Source of the DNA: Longimicrobium sp. | GTDB lineage: Bacteria; Gemmatimonadota; Gemmatimonadetes; Longimicrobiales; Longimicrobiaceae | Length of the DNA stretch: 5,872 nucleotides | Assembly (NCBI GenBank): GCA_030446945.1 | Contig: JAUJMI010000162.1 | Location: forward strand, 1 to 5,872 | Reading direction: 5' to 3' | Shown: piece by piece, positions 1 through 5,479 of the stretch | Layout: each line of letters opens with the position of its first letter | How positions within the stretch are numbered: position 1 is the stretch's first letter | The notes under the pieces: generated by a model | The model's database searches: none | What the model was told of the DNA's origin: nothing | What the model saw: only the letters and a program-made list of their open reading frames with translations | Program-made: the position numbers and the translations under genes

Positions 1-713
1 GTGCGCTCCTTCCCCTCCAGGAACTGGATGTCGTCCACCAGGAGGAGGTCCATCTGCCGGTACTGCCGGCGGAACTCCGCCATGCACCCCTCCTGGATGG
101 CGCTCACCAGCTCGTTGGTGAAGCGCTCGGAGGAGAGGTACATCACCTTCTTGCTGGGGTCGCGCTCCAGCATGGCGAAGCCGATGGCGTGCATCAGGTG
201 CGTCTTGCCCAGCCCCACCCCGCCGTAGATGAAGAGCGGGTTGTAGGTGCGCGCCGGCGCCTCGGCCACCGCGTGCGCCGCCGCGGCCGAGAGCTGGTTG
301 TTGCTGCCGACCACGAAGCGGTCGAAGGTGTAGCGCGGGTTGAGCGGCGCGGAGGGGCGGCCGCTGGGGGCGGCGGGCGCTTCGGCCGGGCGCGCCGCCG
401 GGGCGGGCGCGGCCGCGGCGGGGGCCATCGCCGCCGGCGGCGGCACGTTGGCGGGGCGGCCGGCCCCGTTGAACTGCACGCTGAGCGTGAAGCGGCGCCC
501 GAACAGGTGCTCGCCGATCCCCGTGAGGAGCTCGGCGTACTTGTCTTCCACCCAGTCCACCGCGAACGGGTTGGGAGTGGAGACCACCAGCAGGTCCTGA
601 GAGATGGCGACCGCCTGGGTGGGCTGCAGCCAGGTGCGGAAGGCCTGCTCGGGGAGAGCCTGCTTCGCCCCGTCCAGGATCCGTGTCCAGACTTCTCCCG
701 CGGAAAGCTCCAT
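1..713 (-). CDS. dnaA: Chromosomal replication initiator protein DnaA (N-terminal 237 codons, cut by window edge)
   Basis: DnaA is the AAA+ ATPase that binds origin DnaA boxes, opens the duplex and loads the replicative helicase. Translating the minus strand from the ATG at 713 gives 237 residues plus two bases before the window ends, so the C-terminal part of the AAA+ domain and the DNA-binding domain IV are missing. Domain I is residues 1-80 and opens [13 protein letters not shown]. Domain II is an Ala/Pro-rich linker at about 83-124. Domain III starts near [16 protein letters not shown] (125-140). Walker A is GGVGLGKT at 164-171 and Walker B is [10 protein letters not shown] at 223-232. 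The ATG start fits the family N-terminus; AAAGAGG lies upstream but only 2 nt away, which is close. An in-frame GTG at 731-729 is a less likely alternative. The gene is divergent from rpmH, a common bacterial arrangement. Confidence 0.97.
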   Translation of the reverse strand, partial: MELSAGEVWTRILDGAKQALPEQAFRTWLQPTQAVAISQDLLVVSTPNPFAVDWVEDKYAELLTGIGEHLFGRRFTLSVQFNGAGRPANVPPPAAMAPAAAAPAPAARPAEAPAAPSGRPSAPLNPRYTFDRFVVGSNNQLSAAAAHAVAEAPARTYNPLFIYGGVGLGKTHLMHAIGFAMLERDPSKKVMYLSSERFTNELVSAIQEGCMAEFRRQYRQMDLLLVDDIQFLEGKER

Positions 714-757
714 GACCTCTTTACAGCGCACGCGACGGGGGTGACGGAAGGACGGGC

Positions 758-786
758 AACGTAGATGGGGGATGTGGAAAAGTCAA
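758..786 (-). promoter_or_regulatory. Candidate sigma70-type promoter for dnaA
   Basis: Read on the minus strand, TTGACT (786-781) is followed after exactly 17 bp by TACGTT (763-758). The -35 matches five of six consensus positions and the -10 has the TAnnnT form common in GC-rich genomes. Transcription would start near 751 and leave a leader of roughly 38 nt before the dnaA ATG at 713. A DnaA-box-like site overlaps the -35/spacer junction. The promoter is inferred from sequence only. Confidence 0.6.
773..781 (-). promoter_or_regulatory. DnaA-box-like site within the dnaA promoter
   Basis: The minus strand reads TTTTCCACA, one mismatch from the consensus DnaA box TTATCCACA. Its first base is the last base of the candidate -35 hexamer and the rest lies in the 17-bp spacer. 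DnaA bound here would block RNA polymerase, which fits the known autorepression of dnaA in other bacteria. It is a single site, so it suits regulation better than origin function. Confidence 0.5.
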
Positions 787-792
787 GAAACC

Positions 793-820
793 GGGGAACG
801 GGGAACGGGGAATGGGGAAC
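793..820 (+). repeat. GGGGAAC heptamer array (4 units), potential G-quadruplex
   Basis: Four tandem 7-bp units run GGGGAAC, GGGGAAC, GGGGAAT, GGGGAAC. The four G4 runs at 793-796, 800-803, 807-810 and 814-817 are separated by 3-nt loops, which is a canonical G-quadruplex pattern on the plus strand. The array ends 6 bp upstream of the dnaA -35 hexamer. Related units occur at 924-937 (inverted) and inside mnmE at 4889-4923, so this looks like a dispersed short tandem repeat. Confidence 0.85.
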
Positions 821-923
821 GGCCGGCTGGTGCTCGCGGTGGTGCGGTGCGGGGTCGGCCGATCCCCTGCTTGAACGGGCCCTCGCCGCTCTGTGTGCAG
901 CCAGGGCGCGGGGCAGTTCAACC

Positions 924-937
924 GTTCCCCGTTCACC
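924..937 (-). repeat. Inverted copy of the GGGGAAC heptamer (2 units)
   Basis: The plus strand reads GTTCCCC then GTTCACC, the reverse complement of two units of the heptamer found at 793-820 (one with a mismatch). It ends 5 bp before the candidate rpmH -35 box. With only two units, chance cannot be excluded. Confidence 0.55.
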
Positions 938-942
938 CGCAG

Positions 943-971
943 TTGACGAAACCCGCCGCCGCCACTACCTT
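943..971 (+). promoter_or_regulatory. Candidate sigma70-type promoter for rpmH-rnpA-yidD-yidC
   Basis: TTGACG (943-948) is followed after 17 bp by TACCTT (966-971), which has the TAnnnT -10 form. It has the same layout as the divergent dnaA promoter. Transcription from about 978 would give a leader of roughly 52 nt before rpmH. No other convincing promoter lies between rpmH and yidC, so it may drive the whole cluster. Confidence 0.6.
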
Positions 972-1029
972 TACGGTCTTTGCCGCACCCGAACTTGTCC
1001 ACCGAAGCAGCACCCGAAGGGGTTTTCCG

Positions 1030-1182
1030 ATGAAGCCGACCTATCGTCCGCGCAACCGCAAGCGGACCAACAAGCACGGGTTCCGCGCCCGCATGGCCAC
1101 CAAGGGCGGCCGCGCCGTACTGAACGCCCGCCGCCGCAAGGGGCGCCACAAGCTGGTCGTCGAGATCGCCGGCAAGTACTAG
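1030..1182 (+). CDS. rpmH: 50S ribosomal protein L34
   Basis: This encodes a 50-residue, extremely basic protein matching bacterial L34, a small component of the large ribosomal subunit. The start [18 protein letters not shown] and the following [19 protein letters not shown] segment are the family signature, and the length is typical (44-50 residues). The last residues, LVVEIAGKY, form a slightly longer tail than in E. coli L34. The ATG is supported by GAAGGGG at 1016-1022, about 7 nt upstream, the best Shine-Dalgarno sequence in the window. A longer in-frame extension upstream has no family support. It is the first gene of the cluster with rnpA, the usual order near dnaA. A small GC hairpin (1182-1194) follows the stop but has no T tract, so I do not call a terminator. 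Confidence 0.97.
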   Translation: MKPTYRPRNRKRTNKHGFRARMATKGGRAVLNARRRKGRHKLVVEIAGKY

Positions 1183-1224
1183 CCGGGCGCCGGCAAACCC
1201 AGCCCCATCGGGTCCGCCGCGGCC

Positions 1225-1611
1225 GTGAGCGACGAGGGCGAAGGGCGGCAGGGGTTCGGGCTCCCCAGGGAGTCCCGCATCGCGCGCTCCGCCGAGATCC
1301 GGCTGTTGTTCCAACGGGGGAAGAGGAGGAAGACGCGTCACCTGGATGCGTTCGTCTCCCCTTCCCCCGCCGCGTTTCCACGCCTGGGGGTAGTGGTCCC
1401 CAAGCACAAGCACACCATCGTGGAGCGCAACCGGGTGCGCCGGCGCCTCCGCGAGATCGGGCGCACCGTCGTGCTCCCGGCGCTTCGCAACTCCGGAGCG
1501 GCTCTGGACGTACTGGTCCGTGCTCGCCCGGATGCGTACGCCGCGCCCTTCGACCAGCTCCGGGACGAGCTCGCCACCCTGGTGGAGGAACTTTGCTCGC
1601 GCGCGCGATGA
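1225..1611 (+). CDS. rnpA: Ribonuclease P protein component
   Basis: RnpA is the small basic protein that joins the RNase P RNA to cleave 5' leaders from precursor tRNAs. The 128-residue product shows the family layout: a first segment with [14 protein letters not shown] (21-34), a central PRLGVVVPK strand (52-60), and the signature [10 protein letters not shown] at 68-77, which binds RNA. The C-terminal third (about 92-124) gives the usual beta-helix ending, [10 protein letters not shown] then a helix. The GTG start at 1225 is the only plausible start between the rpmH stop and the conserved region; it has no clear Shine-Dalgarno. It lies 42 nt after rpmH in the same reading frame, so translation may depend on rpmH. 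Its end overlaps the start of yidD. Confidence 0.95.
   Translation: MSDEGEGRQGFGLPRESRIARSAEIRLLFQRGKRRKTRHLDAFVSPSPAAFPRLGVVVPKHKHTIVERNRVRRRLREIGRTVVLPALRNSGAALDVLVRARPDAYAAPFDQLRDELATLVEELCSRAR
1584..1590 (+). promoter_or_regulatory. Ribosome binding site for yidD inside the end of rnpA
   Basis: GGAGGAA is a strong Shine-Dalgarno sequence embedded in the rnpA coding end. It lies 2 nt before a TTG at 1593 (4 nt measured from the GGAGG core), but 17 nt before the ATG at 1608 (19 from the core). The position therefore favours the TTG as the yidD start. Confidence 0.45.
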
Positions 1612-1805
1612 TCGCGGCCATCCGCTTTTACCAGAAGGGGATCTCGCCGCTCAAGCCTCCCGTGTGCCGCTTCATGCCCACCTGCTCGCACTACGGCGCC
1701 GAAGCCATCGAGCGCTACGGTGCGGGGCGCGGGAGCTGGCTCCTGGTGAAGCGCCTGGCGCGCTGCCACCCGTTCTGCCGCGGCGGCTGGGACCCCGTTC
1801 CCTGA
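1593..1805 (+). CDS. yidD: Membrane protein insertion efficiency factor YidD
   Basis: YidD is a small protein of the inner face of the membrane that helps YidC insert proteins. The family core is unmistakable: [18 protein letters not shown], then [16 protein letters not shown], a basic amphipathic helix ([10 protein letters not shown]), and [13 protein letters not shown] at the end. The paired cysteine motifs (CRFMPTC and CHPFC) are present. Two starts are possible. The TTG at 1593 gives 70 residues ([14 protein letters not shown]), close to the family N-terminal length, and sits behind GGAGGAA. The ATG at 1608 gives 65 residues and makes an ATGA overlap with the rnpA stop, which suggests translational coupling. 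I chose TTG with only modest preference. yidC follows 25 nt downstream, matching the functional link. Confidence 0.92.
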   Translation: MLARAMIAAIRFYQKGISPLKPPVCRFMPTCSHYGAEAIERYGAGRGSWLLVKRLARCHPFCRGGWDPVP

Positions 1806-1830
1806 CTGCCCCGAACCCGACCGAGCCGTT

Positions 1831-3570
1831 TTGAACGATCTGAACGAGTCCCGCAAGAACGTGTTCCTGGCGGTGACGCTGGCCCTCGCGGTGCTGGCGC
1901 TGACCAACTACCTCTTTCCGCCCCCGCGCCCGGTGGAAGAGCCCGCCCCCCGCCCCGCCGCAACCGCCCCGGCGCCGGCGGTGAGGGCTCCGGCCGCGCT
2001 GGCTCCCGGGGGCGTGGCGCAGCCCTTTGCGCCGCGCACCGTGACGGTGCGGTCGCCGCTGTACGAGTACCGTTTCTCCACCCGCGGCGGCGCGCTGACG
2101 GGGGCGCAGCTCCTCCGCTTCGCGTCGTACGTGAACCCGGGGAAGGTGCAGCTGGTGCCGCGCGGCGCCAACGACGTGCTGGCGTACCGCGTGGCCGCCG
2201 GGCGCGACACGCTGGACCTGCGCTCGCTCGAGTTCCGCCCGAGCGCGGAGCGCATCGAGCTGCGCGCCGGCGGACCGGCCCAGCACCTCACCTTCACCGC
2301 GGCGGCGCCCAACGGCGCGCAGGTGCAGGTGCGCTACACCTTTCGGCCGAACGACTACCTGGTGAACGTGGCCGGGCAGATCACCGGGGTCCCTGGGGAC
2401 GCGCGGCTGCTGACGGGGCTCGGCCCGGGGCTGGCCCTGAACGACGACCGCGAGCACGCCACCGAGCGCGAGATGCAGGTGGCCGCCTGGATCGACGAGG
2501 ACGTGGAGCGCCTCCATCTGCAAAAGGTGGAAGGCGCGGACACGCTCGCGGGCCCGGCGAAGTGGGTGGGGCTCAAGGACCGCTACTTCCTCCTGGGCGC
2601 CGTGGCCGGCGGGGAGAGCGCCTTCGAGCGCATCCTGCTGCGCGACCTGCCTGACGAGCGCTACGCGGGCGAGGGGAAGGCGCGCGAGGCGCCGCGCGCG
2701 CAGGTCACCACCGTCCTCCCGCTGGCCGCGAACGGGCGCTTCGCGTTCGACGCATACATGGGTCCGCTGGAGCACGACCGCCTGGTGGGCATCGGGAACG
2801 GGCTGGAGGAGGTGAACCCGTACGGCTACCGCTGGCTGCGCCCCATCGTGCGCCCCATCTCGGCCGTCGTCCTCTGGGCGCTGCGCGAGCTCCACGCGCT
2901 GGGGCTCTCCTTCGGATGGGTGTTGATCCTCTTTGGCGTCCTGGTGCGCCTGGTGACGTGGCCCCTGAACGCCAAGGCCATGCGCGCCCAGATGAAGAAC
3001 ATGGCCGTGCAGCCGTTGATGCAGGCGCGGATGAAGGAGATCCAGACGCGCTACGCGGACGACCCGCGCGAGCAGCAGAAGGAGATGATGAAGATGTACT
3101 CCGAGCTGGGGGTGAGCCCGCTGTCGATGCTGAGCGGGTGCCTCCCCCTGATGATCCCCTTTCCGGTGCTGATCACCCTCTTCTTCGTCTTCCAGAGCGC
3201 CATCGAATTCCGCGGCACCTCCTGGGGATGGCTCCCGGACCTGTCGTTGCGCGACCCGTTCTACCTCCTTCCGCTCTTCCTGGTGGCGTCGATGTTCGCG
3301 CTCCAGTACGTGAGCACGAAGATGAGCGGGATGGAGCAGAACGCGCAGACGAAGATGATGATGTACACCATGCCGGTGATGATGGGCGGGTTCTTCCTCT
3401 TCATGCCGTCGGGGCTGAACCTGTACTACGCCAGCACCAACGTGGCCTCGCTCCCGCAGCAGCTCTTGATCGCCCGCGAGCGCCGCCGCGCCACCGAGGC
3501 CCAGAAAGCCGAGGAAGCCGCGAAGGTCAAAGCCGCCGCCAAGCCGGCCGCCCGCGCCAGGCGCCGCTGA
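1831..3570 (+). CDS. yidC: Membrane protein insertase YidC
   Basis: YidC (Oxa1/Alb3 family) inserts and folds inner-membrane proteins, alone or with SecYEG. The 579-residue product begins with a membrane segment (about 10-29, VFLAVTLALAVLALTNYLF), then a Pro/Ala-rich linker (30-60). A large periplasmic domain (about 70-330) follows, as in Gram-negative YidC. The conserved insertase core follows. It has a segment at about 357-380 containing the groove arginine R373 (VLVRLVTWPLN), a cytoplasmic helical hairpin (382-425, MRAQMKNMAVQPLMQAR), and further segments at about 437-456, 477-495 and 511-530. The tail (549-579) is rich in Lys, Arg and Ala. The TTG at 1831 is the best start: it leaves the usual short N-terminus before the first membrane segment, but there is no clear Shine-Dalgarno. 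It follows yidD by 25 nt and is closed by a terminator. Confidence 0.97.
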   Translation: MNDLNESRKNVFLAVTLALAVLALTNYLFPPPRPVEEPAPRPAATAPAPAVRAPAALAPGGVAQPFAPRTVTVRSPLYEYRFSTRGGALTGAQLLRFASYVNPGKVQLVPRGANDVLAYRVAAGRDTLDLRSLEFRPSAERIELRAGGPAQHLTFTAAAPNGAQVQVRYTFRPNDYLVNVAGQITGVPGDARLLTGLGPGLALNDDREHATEREMQVAAWIDEDVERLHLQKVEGADTLAGPAKWVGLKDRYFLLGAVAGGESAFERILLRDLPDERYAGEGKAREAPRAQVTTVLPLAANGRFAFDAYMGPLEHDRLVGIGNGLEEVNPYGYRWLRPIVRPISAVVLWALRELHALGLSFGWVLILFGVLVRLVTWPLNAKAMRAQMKNMAVQPLMQARMKEIQTRYADDPREQQKEMMKMYSELGVSPLSMLSGCLPLMIPFPVLITLFFVFQSAIEFRGTSWGWLPDLSLRDPFYLLPLFLVASMFALQYVSTKMSGMEQNAQTKMMMYTMPVMMGGFFLFMPSGLNLYYASTNVASLPQQLLIARERRRATEAQKAEEAAKVKAAAKPAARARRR

Positions 3571-3597
3571 GGACGCGCTCGGGTCGCCGATATCGAG

Positions 3598-3633
3598 AGC
3601 GCCCGCCCCGGCATCCGGGGCGGGCGCTTTGTT
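3598..3633 (+). terminator. Intrinsic terminator after yidC
   Basis: A perfect 14-bp stem, AGCGCCCGCCCCGG (3598-3611) with its complement at 3615-3628, encloses a CAT loop and is followed by TTTGTT. It starts 27 nt after the yidC stop and marks the end of the rpmH-yidC transcript. The minus-strand side lacks a T tract, so it appears one-directional. Confidence 0.9.
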
Positions 3634-3650
3634 CAGAGCGGGGTGGAGAG

Positions 3651-3800
3651 CTACTTGCGCGGGTTCTGCCTCCTTTCCCGCAACGTGATGAGCGTGCTGA
3701 TGGAGATCGCGATCGCGTTGAGTTCGGTGTCGGAGATCGTCTCTGGCTCCCAGGAGCGGCGCGCGGTGCCGGCGGTTGTGCCCGCGGCCCCACGAGCCAA
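3651..3800 (-). CDS. Doubtful small ORF, hypothetical protein (49 aa)
   Basis: The 293-bp spacer between yidC and mnmE has one minus-strand frame that looks somewhat protein-like: 49 codons from a TTG at 3800 to a TAG at 3651, ending in WEPETISDTELNAIAIS and then a basic tail (RERRQNPRK). I do not recognise it. There is no ATG. AGAGG directly abuts the TTG, which is too close for a good ribosome binding site, and an in-frame TAG lies 2 codons upstream. The opposite strand also has an open frame of about 40 codons in the same stretch (GTG at 3685), so high GC alone may explain both. It could also be the remnant of a longer gene. Confidence 0.2.
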   Translation of the reverse strand: MARGAAGTTAGTARRSWEPETISDTELNAIAISISTLITLRERRQNPRK

Positions 3801-3863
3801 CCTCTAGCGCCCGACGCGCATTGAACCGCAGATGCGAACCAGCCCCATCCGCACATCACCGCT

Positions 3864-5243
3864 ATGAGCGCATCACCTCTGCGTGACGACACGATCGCGG
3901 GCATCGCGACGGCGCAGGGACGGGGCGCGGTGGCGCTCCTGCGCGTCACGGGTCCGGGCGCGCGCGACGTCCTCCGCCGCGTGGCCCCCGGGCTGGGCGA
4001 CGCGCCGGCGGTGCGGGTCCAGCGGCTGGCGGCGCTGCGGCATCCGGAGACGGGGGAGCTGCTGGACCGCGGCCTCGTCTCCTTCTTCCCTGCCCCAGGG
4101 AGCTACACGGGCGAGGACACGGTGGAGATCGCCACACACGGCGGCGTGCTGACGCCGCAGCTGGTGCTGGACGCGCTCCTGGCCGCCGGCTGCCGCCCCG
4201 CCGAGCCCGGGGAGTTCACCCGCCGCGCTTACCTCAACGGCAAGCTGGACCTCCTGCAGGCGGAGGCGGTGCTGGACCTGATCGACGGCCGCTCCCGCGC
4301 CCTGCACCGCGCGTCCATCCACCAGATGGAGCGCGGCCTCTCTCGACGCGTCGAGGAGCTGCGCGAGGCCATCATCGGCGCGGAGGCGCTGATCGTCTAC
4401 TCTATCGACTTCCCCGAAGAGGACGAGCCCCCCGTCCCACCCGCCCGCATCCGCGCCGCCGTGGAGGACGTGCTCGCCCGCATCACCCGCCTCCTCGCCA
4501 CGGCCCCCGAGGGCGAGCTCCTGCGTGAGGGCGCGCTGACCGTACTCGCCGGGCGTCCGAATTCCGGTAAATCATCGCTCTTCAACGCGCTGCTCGGGAC
4601 GGAGCGCGCCATCGTCACCGAGGTCCCCGGCACCACGCGCGACGCCCTGGAAGGCACCCTCACCCTCGACGGTTACCCTTTCCGCCTCGTCGACACCGCG
4701 GGCCTGCGCGAAACGTCCGACCCGGTGGAGGGGATCGGGATCGAAGTGGCGCGCCGCTACCTGGCCGCCGCGGATCTGGTGCTCTTTTGCGCGGAGGCCG
4801 GCCGCGCCCTAGAGCCTGAGGAAGTCGCGTTCCTGGACGGCCTGGACCCCGCGCGCACGGTGCTGGTGCGGACCCAGGCGGACCGGATGGGGAACGGGGT
4901 ACGGGGAACGGGGAACGGGGTGCCCGGAGAGGTGCTCGTCTCCGCGCCGGAGGGGACAGGCTTGGGCGAGCTGCGGGAGGCGCTTCTGCGCCGCGCATTC
5001 GGGGGGATCCTGGGCGAGCCCGGCGAGGCGCCGCTGGTCACGCGCGAGCGCCACGCCCGCGCCCTCCGCGCCGCCCGTGACGAGGTGCAGGGCTTCCTGG
5101 ACGCGCAGGCGAACGGCGTCCCGATGGAGTACGCGGCCACCCATCTCCAGACCGCCGCGGCCGCGCTCGAAGACCTCGTCGGCGCCGTCACCGTGGACGA
5201 CGTGCTCGCACGCGTGTTCGGCGACTTCTGCGTGGGGAAGTAG
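3864..5243 (+). CDS. mnmE: tRNA uridine-5-carboxymethylaminomethyl modification GTPase MnmE
   Basis: MnmE, with MnmG, adds the carboxymethylaminomethyl group at U34 of several tRNAs; it is a potassium-activated GTPase that dimerises through its N-terminal domain. The length of 459 residues is typical. The N-terminal folate-binding domain (about 8-125) has [31 protein letters not shown] (80-89) and [20 protein letters not shown] (111-130). The helical domain is split around the G domain. G motifs are G1 GRPNSGKSS (230-238), GTTRD (256-260), G3 DTAG (277-280), a degenerate G4 TQAD (337-340) where NKxD is usual, and G5-like VSAPEG (359-364). The loop at 342-353 is encoded by heptamer repeats. 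The C-terminal FCVGK keeps catalytic Cys456. The ATG at 3864 fits the family start, but there is no Shine-Dalgarno. It is not followed by mnmG, its common neighbour. Confidence 0.96.
   Translation: MSASPLRDDTIAGIATAQGRGAVALLRVTGPGARDVLRRVAPGLGDAPAVRVQRLAALRHPETGELLDRGLVSFFPAPGSYTGEDTVEIATHGGVLTPQLVLDALLAAGCRPAEPGEFTRRAYLNGKLDLLQAEAVLDLIDGRSRALHRASIHQMERGLSRRVEELREAIIGAEALIVYSIDFPEEDEPPVPPARIRAAVEDVLARITRLLATAPEGELLREGALTVLAGRPNSGKSSLFNALLGTERAIVTEVPGTTRDALEGTLTLDGYPFRLVDTAGLRETSDPVEGIGIEVARRYLAAADLVLFCAEAGRALEPEEVAFLDGLDPARTVLVRTQADRMGNGVRGTGNGVPGEVLVSAPEGTGLGELREALLRRAFGGILGEPGEAPLVTRERHARALRAARDEVQGFLDAQANGVPMEYAATHLQTAAAALEDLVGAVTVDDVLARVFGDFCVGK
4889..4923 (+). repeat. Five GGGGAAC-type heptamers inside mnmE
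   Basis: Five tandem 7-bp units (GGGGAAC, GGGGTAC, GGGGAAC, GGGGAAC, GGGGTGC) lie in the coding strand of mnmE. They encode the Gly-rich stretch [11 protein letters not shown] just after the G4 motif. They match the array in the dnaA-rpmH spacer. Five G4 runs with 3-nt loops could form a quadruplex in DNA or mRNA. Confidence 0.85.
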
Positions 5244-5286
5244 CCGCGCCGGATCCGCCACGTGAAGCACAAGATCCCCCGACGCG

Positions 5287-5313
5287 GACTCCGGGCCCCC
5301 GGCGTGCGGAGTC
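5287..5313 (+). terminator. Weak hairpin after mnmE, possible terminator
   Basis: GACTCCG (5287-5293) pairs with CGGAGTC (5307-5313) around a 13-nt GC-rich loop, 43 nt after the mnmE stop. No T tract follows directly; only TCCTTT appears some 20 nt further on. It may mark a transcript end but is not a convincing intrinsic terminator. Confidence 0.25.
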
Positions 5314-5361
5314 AGCCCCGGGCGTTCGGGTCCTTTCGGCCGCCACAGAAGGGCAAAACTC

Positions 5362-5449
5362 CCAGAATCGCGTTCTGCCGCGCGTGAGAGGCCACAAACG
5401 TCCCGCTGGTCTCCCCCAGGCGAGATCGCGCGGCAGAGCGCCATTGTGG
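5362..5449. repeat. Long imperfect inverted repeat (23-bp arms, 42-bp spacer)
   Basis: The arms at 5362-5384 and 5427-5449 pair at 20 of 23 positions by Watson-Crick pairing plus one G-T wobble. The inner part contains a perfect 11-bp core, TCTGCCGCGCG against CGCGCGGCAGA. Inside the spacer a smaller hairpin is possible: GAGA and CCA with a GG bulge, against TGGTCTC. There is no T tract on either side and no coding frame I believe in. It could be a MITE-like or REP-like element, a structured RNA, or a bidirectional transcript end between the convergent mnmE and acylphosphatase genes. Confidence 0.6.
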
Positions 5450-5479
5450 AGGCGGGTTCTTCGGGATATCTACGGGAGT

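Larger units (their letters stand above)
714..1029. other. Divergent dnaA/rpmH control region
   Basis: This 316-bp spacer contains no convincing gene. It holds a candidate dnaA promoter on the minus strand, a candidate rpmH promoter on the plus strand, one near-consensus DnaA box, and two arrays of a GGGGAAC-type heptamer in opposite orientations. The middle part (about 821-923) shows nothing I can name. Spacers next to dnaA often contain oriC, but I see neither a cluster of DnaA boxes nor an AT-rich unwinding stretch here, so I do not call an origin. It may lie on the far side of dnaA, outside the window. Confidence 0.8.

Noticed and set aside
189..764. 191-codon plus-strand frame opposite dnaA
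   Set aside because: The minus strand encodes unmistakable DnaA with Walker A and B motifs; the plus frame is low-complexity Arg/Gly.
995..1003. TTGTCCACC as a second DnaA box upstream of rpmH
   Set aside because: It has two mismatches from TTATCCACA, including the last base; too weak to call alone.
1182..1194. GCCGG-GCG-CCGGC hairpin after rpmH as a terminator
   Set aside because: The stem is only 5 bp with no T tract; such GC palindromes are frequent at this base composition.
1793..1802. CCCCGTTCCC near the yidD stop as another heptamer copy
   Set aside because: It is a single unit within the codons for the conserved DPVP end of YidD; coincidence is sufficient.
765..1805. 346-codon plus-strand frame ending with the yidD sequence
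   Set aside because: Only the last 70 residues are protein-like (YidD). The rest is an out-of-frame reading of rpmH and rnpA.
1672..2895. 407-codon open frame on the minus strand
   Set aside because: It lies opposite yidC, whose domains are clear. Its Arg/His/Gly-rich translation is the usual shadow in high-GC DNA.
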